Assembly (NCBI GenBank): GCA_014302835.1
Contig: CP060294.1
Coordinates: 1,426,001 to 1,490,000, forward strand
DNA length: 64,000 bases
Direction of reading: 5' to 3'
From: Pedobacter sp. PAMC26386
GTDB lineage: Bacteria > Bacteroidota > Bacteroidia > Sphingobacteriales > Sphingobacteriaceae
Part shown: positions 8,831 to 16,292 of the stretch, one piece after another
Layout of the letters: the number at the start of each line of letters is the position of its first letter
Numbering within the stretch: position 1 is the stretch's first letter
Made by a program: the position numbers and the translations under genes
The notes under the pieces: generated by a model
Seen by the model: only the letters and a program-made list of their open reading frames with translations
Database searches by the model: none
What the model was told of the DNA's origin: nothing

Positions 8831-9715
8831 ATGAATGTTAGTCGTGCTTATGAAATTATACTGGAAAAAGTTGAGACTTGGTTAATGGATATCATTCGTT
8901 TACTACCAAACATTCTTTTGTCGGCCCTAGTCCTGGTTATTGGTATCTATCTTTCTGCCGGATTAAAAAAAATGGGTGTAAAATTGGTTCGACGATTTTC
9001 AAACCATGTCTCCCTTAATAACCTGTTTGGTTCTATATTATACATTTTTGGAATTGGCATTACCATCTTTTCGGTATTGAGCATCCTGAATCTGGATAAA
9101 GCAGTTACTTCGATCCTGGCAGGTGCAGGTATTCTTGGTCTTGCATTGGCTTTTGCTTTCCAGGATGTTGCAGCTAATTTTATTTGCGGAATCTTTATTT
9201 CCCTTAGGAGACCAATACGTGTAGGAGATATTGTTAAAGTGAAGGATTATATGGGGAAAGTTGAGGACATTAATTTGAGAGATTCTGTATTACGTACTTT
9301 TCAAGGACAAATGGTAATAATTCCTAATAAAGATGTATTACAGAATCCAATAGAGAATTTTTCATTACTTGGAAAACGAAGAATTGATTTGAATATCGGG
9401 GTGTCATATGGAGAAGACTTGGAGCAGGTAAGGGAAATTACATTAAAAGCACTGAAAGATGTACCAAATCTTTCTAAAGAAGACGCTATTACCTTATTTT
9501 ACACTGAATTTGGAGGAAGTTCTATAAATTTTATTGTCAGGATTTGGATCAACTCTGTTGAACAACCAGCATATATGGAATCTTGCAGTGAAGCAATAAT
9601 TTCTATAAAGAAAACCTACGATCAGCATAAAATTGTTATTCCATTTCCAATACAAACACTTGATTTTGGAATTAAAGGTGGTGTCCCTCTAAATCAGGTA
9701 ATGACTAATCCTTAA
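8831..9715 (+). CDS. Small-conductance mechanosensitive channel (MscS family)
   Basis: 294 residues with three hydrophobic helices near residues 20-110. The pore-lining helix carries the Gly/Ala-rich pattern AGAGILGLALAFAFQDVAANF (about 97-117). The MscS beta domain follows (RPIRVGDIVKV, about 129-139) and then the C-terminal alpha/beta domain. It releases solutes on hypo-osmotic shock. Last gene of the DUF389-antiporter-MscS run; it ends convergently against the APC gene with no spacer, the two stop codons being adjacent (9713-9715 and 9716-9718). Confidence 0.92.
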   Translation: MNVSRAYEIILEKVETWLMDIIRLLPNILLSALVLVIGIYLSAGLKKMGVKLVRRFSNHVSLNNLFGSILYIFGIGITIFSVLSILNLDKAVTSILAGAGILGLALAFAFQDVAANFICGIFISLRRPIRVGDIVKVKDYMGKVEDINLRDSVLRTFQGQMVIIPNKDVLQNPIENFSLLGKRRIDLNIGVSYGEDLEQVREITLKALKDVPNLSKEDAITLFYTEFGGSSINFIVRIWINSVEQPAYMESCSEAIISIKKTYDQHKIVIPFPIQTLDFGIKGGVPLNQVMTNP

Positions 9716-11452
9716 TTAAATGATCAGTCTGACACCTCCTAAATCAGATATTCGATGTGAAAAACGGTCGCTAGGTGAGCTAATGAACATAAAATTAATT
9801 GGAATATCCCATTGTTTACTTAATTGCTCGATGATGTCGGGACCAAATTTTCCAGGTATTCTCAGATACTCTATCTTGATATCAGGATAGGCGCGATCCA
9901 ATACGTTTAGATCATTTAAAAAGGATTCAGAAACTTCTTTACCGTCTTGAAGTATTGTTACGATTTTTAGTTTTTTAGTGATTTCATTCTCTTGGACATA
10001 GATCATGACTTTGTTTAATATCGAAATATCATCCCCTTTAGTGAAATATACAAACTCCTGCTCAGTAAGATTCCTCAAACTGCGGTTCAAATGAAGCCTG
10101 CTCATAGCTGCCATCCTTTTCAATGAACTAAAGAAACTATTTACGACTACCAACAAATATTTCAGGATAACATTTCTGCTTAGCAATAAAAATATAAGCA
10201 TAATAGAAGGAATAAAGTATTGCAAAAATACAATGAGGTATTCCGCATGCATAGTGATGTTTCCATAAAGGGCAGCCGTCACTGCAAGTATCGCTAAGGT
10301 TACTGAAAGTATGCTGGCTTTTTCCGGTCTGGGAAGCCTGCTTCGTTTAATTTTAAGTAGGAAATTCCCAAACCCAAAATAGATCATTACCAATAAGAAT
10401 GAAATGGTATATACCCCTGCAAGTGGACCTAATTTACCCTGAGTTATAAATAATACAGAAAGACAAAGTAGATAGAATAGAATCAGTATTCTTGGCGAAC
10501 TACCTTTTTTGTTTTCCTTCAGTAGAAACTGCGGAAGGATACGATCAAGTGTCATACGTTTGATCAGGCCGTTTACACCTACATAGGAGGTTAGCAAGGC
10601 TCCTGAGAGTACTAATACAGCATCAACAGATATAAAGGTAGCCAGCCAGTGACCACCAGTATTTTGTCCAAGATGGGATAGGAGTGCTTCCTTATTATTT
10701 GCTACTTCTGCCAAAGGTAATACCATAACGGCCGTCAGAGCCATTAGAGGATTGATCACGGAAACTGCTACCCACATGTTGCGGAGCGTTTTTCGGAAAA
10801 CTCCTTGTTTTTGTTCTTCAACAAAATTAGCGGAACTTTCAAATCCAGATATACCCAGCATTGCAGTGCTGAACCCAAGAAATAATGCCGTTCCAAAACC
10901 TCCATTAAGAGGCTGTTTAAAATTTAGTTCGGCAATATCCAGTCCATTTTGTAATACATACCATACACCACTTATGATCAGTGTAAACATAGCAATCAAA
11001 TGCAATACAAATATAACCACAGCCACGATTGAAGATTCACTGATACCAGACATAACCAATAACATGAATAGTGTAATCAGTACGACTGTGGCGATCATAA
11101 TGGAAATACTTGGAAATATACCGTGAAGATAATGCATGCCTTCACTGGCAGAGATTACTGCGGTAGTCATGTAAGAAAGTATTGTTAAGCAGGCCGCAAT
11201 GGATGCATTGCTTTTACTGGTCGTGTTCAGAAGAACATTGTACGCACCACCATTTAATGGCAGAGCACCCACCACTTCTCCGTATATTTTGCGAAATATG
11301 AAAAGTACAGCCGCAACAATTAATAGTGCCAGCCATGCATACTGTCCGGCATAAATGATGGTTAATGAAGAAACGTAGAGACAAGATGATGTAATGTCGT
11401 TTCCACAAATCGCTGTTGCGGCCAGCTCATTCAATTTCTTAGGGTGCTGCAT
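9716..11452 (-). CDS. APC-superfamily permease with a C-terminal soluble domain
   Basis: The likely start is the ATG at 11452 (MQHPKKLNELAATAICGND), which gives 578 residues; a longer frame adds 12 unlikely residues. About 12 membrane helices with the APC pattern ITSSCLYVSSLTIIYAGQ and GGAYNVLLNTTSKS at the N-terminal unwound helix. After about residue 430 comes a soluble domain of about 150 residues (FTKGDDISILNKVMIYVQEN ...) that resembles a USP-like fold. The soluble tail suggests ligand-controlled transport; the substrate (amino acid or K+-like) cannot be read from sequence. Confidence 0.8.
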   Translation of the reverse strand: MQHPKKLNELAATAICGNDITSSCLYVSSLTIIYAGQYAWLALLIVAAVLFIFRKIYGEVVGALPLNGGAYNVLLNTTSKSNASIAACLTILSYMTTAVISASEGMHYLHGIFPSISIMIATVVLITLFMLLVMSGISESSIVAVVIFVLHLIAMFTLIISGVWYVLQNGLDIAELNFKQPLNGGFGTALFLGFSTAMLGISGFESSANFVEEQKQGVFRKTLRNMWVAVSVINPLMALTAVMVLPLAEVANNKEALLSHLGQNTGGHWLATFISVDAVLVLSGALLTSYVGVNGLIKRMTLDRILPQFLLKENKKGSSPRILILFYLLCLSVLFITQGKLGPLAGVYTISFLLVMIYFGFGNFLLKIKRSRLPRPEKASILSVTLAILAVTAALYGNITMHAEYLIVFLQYFIPSIMLIFLLLSRNVILKYLLVVVNSFFSSLKRMAAMSRLHLNRSLRNLTEQEFVYFTKGDDISILNKVMIYVQENEITKKLKIVTILQDGKEVSESFLNDLNVLDRAYPDIKIEYLRIPGKFGPDIIEQLSKQWDIPINFMFISSPSDRFSHRISDLGGVRLII

Positions 11453-11515
11453 ATTTAAAGATAAAAATAAATATGAGGAACCGATCAATATAAACAGATT
11501 GTAGCTTGTTTATAA

Positions 11516-11706
11516 TTATGCTTGAGAAGCTTTGGATACTTTTTTCAAAACGATGGTGCCCAAGATTGAGGCAATTATTGAAGCCATTAATATTCCATAT
11601 TTAGCTTGATCCATGAAAGTAGGATTTTAAAAGCTAGCCCGCTGATGAACAGGGACATGGTTAACCGAATTCCTGCCAGTAATGCAATACCGATAAGGTG
11701 CTTCTA
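11516..11706 (-). pseudogene. nhaA Na+/H+ antiporter, C-terminal remnant with frameshift
   Basis: The minus strand reads HLIGIALLAGIRLTMSLFIS, then a frameshift near 11617, then FMDQAKYGILMASIIASIL and a short tail to TAA at 11516. These are the last two helices of NhaA, including the GIGFTMSLFI element, here with G-to-R. No start or upstream part remains; a stop lies just before the fragment. The rest was probably removed when the neighbouring integrase segment arrived or rearranged. Confidence 0.65.
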
Positions 11707-11731
11707 TATCTCTTGATCAGGTAAAGATTAT

Positions 11732-11782
11732 AAAATTGGTTGAAGGAAATAATAAACAACATTATTTCCTTCAACCAATTTT
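11732..11782. repeat. Perfect 22-bp inverted repeat (hairpin)
   Basis: Arms 11732-11753 and 11761-11782 are perfect complements around a 7-nt loop (AAACAAC). It lies between the nhaA remnant and the 3' end of the integrase at 11810. It could be a strong terminator for the integrase transcript (stop at 11810, stem reached about 28 nt later) or a mobile-element end. There is no strong U-run. Confidence 0.8.
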
Positions 11783-11809
11783 GACATCCTGCTATATAAT
11801 TTCGGGCTA

Positions 11810-13123
11810 TTACTTACCAAATAATGCTACTAAGTTTTTCCCTTTTAGTAGACCATTAGAATCAAAAAGAATTTCTTTAGCTGCATGCATTTTCTTCGCT
11901 ATTCTACTTTTTTTGACTCTTGCATACCTTTGGGTTGTTCTGACATTCTTATGTCCTAACATTTTACTTACATCCTCTAATGGGAAATCAAGAACGTTTA
12001 GCATGATGTCGGCGAAAGTATGCCTTGCCAAATGACTATTTAATTCTCTTGATAAACCGCAAATATATGATAGCTCTTTAAGATAGCAGTTGTAGCGATA
12101 GTTGCTATTTACAGGAATCAGACGTTTGTTAATTTTACAGTAGGGGTCGTTACTGTATTTTTTAATGATCTGTTCAACAATGGGCAGAATAGGAACCATT
12201 TCTGTAACTTTCGTTTTCCCGCGCTCTTTAATGAGCCATTTATCATGTGCGGTGCCAACGGTTATAATATGGAGCGGAGATAAATTATATATGTCCTGAT
12301 AAGCAAACGCGGTAAAACATTGAAAGATAAACGCATCTCTCACTTTATCGAGTCTTTCAATCGTAAGTTTATGATGCCAAATATTTTCAACTTCTGATAT
12401 TTCCAGCGGTTGAATTTCAGGTTCATCAGCACCACACCTAAATTTTTCAATTGGGTTCTTAGTTATCCAGCCACATGTTTCGGCAAGTTTCAGTATTTGT
12501 TTGGTGCTCTTGATTTGCTTCATCGCAGCAGCTTCCCCAAGTACTGAACTTCTTTTAACAGTCAGGAAGGTTAAAAAATCCTGTGCAAAGCAATATTTAA
12601 TATCAATGAGTTCCATATCATTAATTTTTTTTTGGTATAAAAGAAATTCTGCAATCTTGTTTTTTGTGGCTTTCCATTGTTTTAGTGTTTCCGGTGATCT
12701 CAACTTCTTTTCTACCAAATCAGAAAACTCTTTAATTTGAAGATCAGCAAGTTCCAATAGACTTATCTTTTTCTTAGCGGTAATTGCGGTTTGCCCTTTT
12801 TTATGGTCGTGAGGCAGATTCCTGTAGATATTTTTTAGTTTTAAGGGAGTGACCGCATCAAAGTTTGACTGTAGTACAGTAAAATATCTTTCTAAATCAA
12901 CTTGCATACGATTGATTAAGGAATTAGTCATTTTAGCGTGTTGTCCCGTTATTACTCTTTTGGTTTTATTATCCCAGTTGTCAACGTGTGCTTTCCTACC
13001 AGTGGACAATTCTTCGTCCATTCCATCAATCGATATTCTGCAAATGATAGGGGCGAGGCCGTTAGCATCTTTCTTTGATTTACGGTGCCAAAATAGAATG
13101 GTTAATGTTTGGTTGCTTTTCAT
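11810..13123 (-). CDS. Tyrosine integrase of the left island
   Basis: 437 residues. The N-terminal Arm-type and SAM-like core-binding regions (about 1-210) precede a catalytic domain with HLARHTF (HxxR, about 373-379), GHKNVRTTQRYARV (second His and the nucleophile Tyr, about 398-411). The first catalytic Arg position reads FTAFAYQD, as in many Bacteroidetes recombinases that lack Arg I. It is probably active. The start lies about 245 bp from the tRNA-Lys 3'-end copy at 13368, the same geometry as the second integrase and its tRNA, so it likely served an older element in the same tRNA-Lys site. Confidence 0.9.
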   Translation of the reverse strand: MKSNQTLTILFWHRKSKKDANGLAPIICRISIDGMDEELSTGRKAHVDNWDNKTKRVITGQHAKMTNSLINRMQVDLERYFTVLQSNFDAVTPLKLKNIYRNLPHDHKKGQTAITAKKKISLLELADLQIKEFSDLVEKKLRSPETLKQWKATKNKIAEFLLYQKKINDMELIDIKYCFAQDFLTFLTVKRSSVLGEAAAMKQIKSTKQILKLAETCGWITKNPIEKFRCGADEPEIQPLEISEVENIWHHKLTIERLDKVRDAFIFQCFTAFAYQDIYNLSPLHIITVGTAHDKWLIKERGKTKVTEMVPILPIVEQIIKKYSNDPYCKINKRLIPVNSNYRYNCYLKELSYICGLSRELNSHLARHTFADIMLNVLDFPLEDVSKMLGHKNVRTTQRYARVKKSRIAKKMHAAKEILFDSNGLLKGKNLVALFGK

Positions 13124-13218
13124 TTTTCAATCTGTTATTAAAACATTTGGTTAAGCCTGGATAAATCCAGTAAACAAATTGTTGCTTTAAGGAATGGCTC
13201 AAATTGAGGCAAGGATAA

Positions 13219-13255
13219 CTGGTGCCCAAATTTACCAAATACAATTGGGCACCAG
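13219..13255. repeat. 11-bp inverted repeat upstream of integrase 1, possible arm or operator site
   Basis: CTGGTGCCCAA (13219-13229) and TTGGGCACCAG (13245-13255) are perfect complements. A further GGGCACCA follows at 13259-13266. Located about 100 bp upstream of the integrase start and 110 bp from the att core. Fits recombinase arm-type or regulator binding sites, but this is inference. Confidence 0.5.
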
Positions 13256-13342
13256 ATAGGGCACCAATCAGATTGATTTTCTTTGCTATGAAATGACTTA
13301 TTATTTTTCTTAAAACGCCTTTTAAAATACATTCTAAACAGA

Positions 13343-13366
13343 AAAGGCGCAATTTCTTGCGCCTTT
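13343..13366. terminator. Terminator-type hairpin next to the tRNA-Lys 3'-end copy
   Basis: Perfect 10-bp stem AAAGGCGCAA / TTGCGCCTTT with a TTTC loop, followed 1 bp later by the 17-bp tRNA copy. The intact tRNA-Lys at 30641 also has such a hairpin downstream of its 3' end (30584-30616), so this may be an old tRNA terminator carried in by recombination. Confidence 0.7.
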
Positions 13367-13367
13367 C

Positions 13368-13384
13368 GTGATCCCGCTGGGATT
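13368..13384. other. attL: 17-bp copy of the tRNA-Lys 3' end
   Basis: GTGATCCCGCTGGGATT is identical to 30640-30656, the 3' end of the tRNA-Lys gene on the minus strand. The two copies are 17,272 bp apart and enclose the mobilization genes and the second integrase. This is the pattern left by a tyrosine integrase using a tRNA 3' end. Confidence 0.8.
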
Positions 13385-13424
13385 TGCACCTAGTGCTAAA
13401 ATCAGCGTTTCAACAGTATGAAGA

Positions 13425-13489
13425 TGGTTTTGAAATTCGACTCCCCGAATAACGCACCTTTTTTTTAATATATTTTAGCCGCAAATGCT
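13425..13489 (+). repeat. Imperfect direct repeat, left copy (flanks the ATPase/ParB/methyltransferase module)
   Basis: About 65 bp from TGGTTTTGAAATTCGACTCC to the TTTTAGCCGCAAATG stretch. It matches 18198-18262 at roughly 85 percent with one or two single-base gaps. A weaker relative (CCCCGAATGACGC) lies at 30520-30535 near the right island end. Confidence 0.7.
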
Positions 13490-13520
13490 ATGTAATAAAT
13501 ATACTAGCTTCTATTAAAAA

Positions 13521-13540
13521 ATCCAAATTATTATTTGGAT
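13521..13540. terminator. Small hairpin downstream of the methyltransferase operon
   Basis: 8-bp stem ATCCAAAT / ATTTGGAT with a 4-nt loop, about 200 bp past the methyltransferase stop. On the minus strand A-rich rather than U-rich sequence surrounds it, so terminator function is uncertain. Confidence 0.35.
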
Positions 13541-13738
13541 GCCATGAAGACTCAATTCTGGTATTTGTATTATGTCTTATTAACCAAGGTTTGCTTTTGT
13601 AATATAGAAAATAGTCCTTTTTGCAAGATCTCTTTGATCATTTTAAATGAATTCTTTCTGATAAAATAAATGCCGAACTCTTTCGGTATTGACCATAACT
13701 AATTGGTATCTCTGACTTCTCAGGATAGTATTTTATAG

Positions 13739-14662
13739 CTAAGCTTGTTTTCTTTTCCTCCTTAATTTATAAATAATATCATTACTATTCATATTTCGTT
13801 TTATTGAAAAATTCAGGGGATCCCAATGCTCAATTTCGGGTTGTTTGAGAGAGGGACTGAAGAATAAAATTTCTTGGCCTAATCTAGATTCGTAAGCAGT
13901 ATGTTTGAACGCAAATTCTTTTTTATCGCATTGTTGATATAAATTTCGAATTTCAGGGACATTATCGTACGAAACGATCCATTTTATATTCTTGATACTT
14001 TTAATTTTTTCACTTACAATTTTATGATTATCATCCTGATAATGATTCATATAAAGGGAGCTGGCCTTAAAGTAATATGGTGGGTCAAAATAGAAAACGG
14101 TATTCTCTTGATTACTATTCTTTTGTATTTTATCTATAAGTTTAATAGCATCCTTTTTATATAATGTTATATCTTTCTTCCGCTTTGAAATCTTTTTTAT
14201 TCTTTCAATTAATTCAGGTTTGTTGAATCTACAATCCATAAGATATTCTCCATCTTGTTTTATTCCACCAATAATTCCTGCATTTATTATTCCTGAGCGA
14301 TTAGTCCTATTCAAAAAGAAAGTTGAAAATCCTAATTCAAGGATATTTGCATTTTTCTTGTTCATTTGAATTTCTCTTTGAAGTCTCCATTCTTGCGGTG
14401 TAATTTCAGTTTCTTCAATTAAATGACATAAAGCTTTAGTCTTATGTAAGACACAATACCAAAATGCATAAATTGACCTGTCCATGTCGTTTATTGTTAT
14501 TTTTTGAACAAAGCCTTCAAATAAAAGAAAAAGAGCAACTGATGCTCCGCCGGAATATGGCTCAACATAATGTCCATTGACATCATTGTCTAAGCATATC
14601 TTAGCTATAAAAGCAGATAGTTTATTTTTTCCTCCTGGGTACCTTAGCGGTGAGTAAAGCAT
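13739..14662 (-). CDS. D12-class (Dam-like) DNA adenine N6-methyltransferase
   Basis: 307 residues from the ATG at 14662; a longer frame upstream only overlaps the neighbour. Motifs in order: RYPGGK (7-12) and EPYSGGASV (34-42) form the SAM pocket, FFLNRTNRSG (115-124) is typical of the class, and the catalytic DPPY sits at 193-196. It would methylate adenine in a short DNA motif. Its ATG shares one A with the TAA of the ParB-like gene (TAATG), so translation is coupled. Last gene of a three-gene operon. No restriction endonuclease is adjacent, so it may mark self-DNA for the ParB/ATPase partners or supply the host's epigenetic mark. Confidence 0.9.
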   Translation of the reverse strand: MLYSPLRYPGGKNKLSAFIAKICLDNDVNGHYVEPYSGGASVALFLLFEGFVQKITINDMDRSIYAFWYCVLHKTKALCHLIEETEITPQEWRLQREIQMNKKNANILELGFSTFFLNRTNRSGIINAGIIGGIKQDGEYLMDCRFNKPELIERIKKISKRKKDITLYKKDAIKLIDKIQKNSNQENTVFYFDPPYYFKASSLYMNHYQDDNHKIVSEKIKSIKNIKWIVSYDNVPEIRNLYQQCDKKEFAFKHTAYESRLGQEILFFSPSLKQPEIEHWDPLNFSIKRNMNSNDIIYKLRRKRKQA

Positions 14663-16221
14663 TAAATTTCTTTTAAATTGTTTGATAACGCATTGAATAA
14701 TGGTTCCAGTGTATTCCAAGCTCGTCTATTAACATTTATGTCTATTGTGTAGTCTATGTTGTGGACAGCAAGGTCTAAGCCATTTTTTACATTATCAAGG
14801 TAATCTGTTATACTTCGTAATTTTGTTGGCTCCGAAATGATCTCTTTTAATTCGTGATTTTTAATATAGTCTAACATAGTCTTAAGACTTGACGCATATT
14901 CTTTATCACCCTCAAATCTTAATATTCTCATGAAATCCGACGGATCTATATCACCTTCGATTGAGTACCTGTTTTTTAAAAAGTCAGCAAGAGTCTTGAT
15001 TTTCGCTAACCCATCATTTTTTCTTTTTTGATTATTTTTCTCATTAAGTTTTACCCCCAAATCTCGTTTGTCTATATAAAAAAATAAAACTTGTTCAAGG
15101 TAGGTACGAATTAAGATTGCAAATGAGTAGTATCTTTCAATGGGCATAAACTTTAATTCATCAAAAAGTAGATCCAGCTTCTCATGTTCAAAAACAAGAT
15201 AGTAATCTCTTGGAATAATGAAATTACTAAGATTGCTTTTCTTTCTAATTTTCTTTCTTGGACTAATTTTGTTCTTTTCCTCTTCTAGATTCTTTCTTTC
15301 AACTACGCCATGGCTTGCAACGTTCTCAATATTATTTTTAACATCGAGGTCAAATATCGGATTTTCTTTTAGCTTATTTACATAAATCACTTTATCTTCT
15401 TCATTATTGAACTCTCTAGAAAAACCGCGCGATTGAATCATTTCATTGAAAACAAACAGCAATCTGTTTTCAAATTCCTCTTTGTCAATGGTTATAATCA
15501 ATCCTCCGTCTTCTGGGTCGAATTCAACACCTAAAAAGTTCCTGGCATCATCAAACTTGTAAAATCTTTCAAGATTTGTAATGTCAAAAGTTGAAATATC
15601 GATAAACTCGCCAGTATCTTTCAAATGAAGTTGCTGAGCTTCATAAAACAAATTATAGGCTTTTAAATAGTTTTTTATATTACCAGAGGTTTCATAAAGT
15701 AACTCGCAAATATCATTAATGACTAAACCATCGTTGTAAAACATATTTGCAACAAAGGCATATTGATTACCGGTTTGCCATCTTTTCAAGGCATCTCCAC
15801 GATGCCTGCTATATATTATCGGGTTTGCTAATAATCTATTTGGGGCAATATGACACCGTAGTTTTTTGTCGATTGGAAAGTTATTTTCGATTATGTTTCT
15901 AGCAAGTGTGTTTGCTTTTGATGGAGGTAGGAATTTTTTAGGATCCTGAAGAAGTTTTAAGGATGCAGTTCTTCTATTCCCTTCTAAGACAATTTTTTTA
16001 TCATGTTCAATACAAATAATTGGTTCTTCACCGATAAAATATCCTTCTTCAGATATTTTTTTTGCGAGTTCATATACCTTTTCATTTTCGATAAGATAGT
16101 GCATGATTTGCGTTTGATTCAAGTTCTTACCTTGATAATTGATTCTGGGATTGTTTAAATCAAGTTGTAATGTGCTAAGGGTGTATTCGAAAGTTTCCCA
16201 TGAAGTGTAATCAATATACAT
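14662..16221 (-). CDS. ParB/Srx-like domain protein, large, of a putative defence operon
   Basis: 519 residues. The N-terminal about 200 residues resemble ParB/sulfiredoxin-type domains: LDLNNPRINY (about 20-29), VLEGNRRTASLKLL (about 78-91, the EGNRR core that binds nucleotide in this superfamily), and a helical HTH-like stretch (about 140-200). The rest is helical with a Lys/Arg-rich linker (about 300-330), and I do not recognise it. Second gene of the operon: 71 bp after the ATPase and one base overlap with the methyltransferase. ParB-like proteins can be CTPases or nucleases; which applies here is unknown. Confidence 0.7.
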   Translation of the reverse strand: MYIDYTSWETFEYTLSTLQLDLNNPRINYQGKNLNQTQIMHYLIENEKVYELAKKISEEGYFIGEEPIICIEHDKKIVLEGNRRTASLKLLQDPKKFLPPSKANTLARNIIENNFPIDKKLRCHIAPNRLLANPIIYSRHRGDALKRWQTGNQYAFVANMFYNDGLVINDICELLYETSGNIKNYLKAYNLFYEAQQLHLKDTGEFIDISTFDITNLERFYKFDDARNFLGVEFDPEDGGLIITIDKEEFENRLLFVFNEMIQSRGFSREFNNEEDKVIYVNKLKENPIFDLDVKNNIENVASHGVVERKNLEEEKNKISPRKKIRKKSNLSNFIIPRDYYLVFEHEKLDLLFDELKFMPIERYYSFAILIRTYLEQVLFFYIDKRDLGVKLNEKNNQKRKNDGLAKIKTLADFLKNRYSIEGDIDPSDFMRILRFEGDKEYASSLKTMLDYIKNHELKEIISEPTKLRSITDYLDNVKNGLDLAVHNIDYTIDINVNRRAWNTLEPLFNALSNNLKEI

Positions 16222-16292
16222 AATTGAGATTTGTTAATTAAGTTTCTTTAGTGAAATTTTTAAGGTATGTATCGGATGATATTAACTATTGA

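Noticed and set aside
13138..13389. 83- and 90-codon frames upstream of integrase 1
   Set aside because: They run through the att core, a terminator hairpin and an inverted repeat; no protein features.
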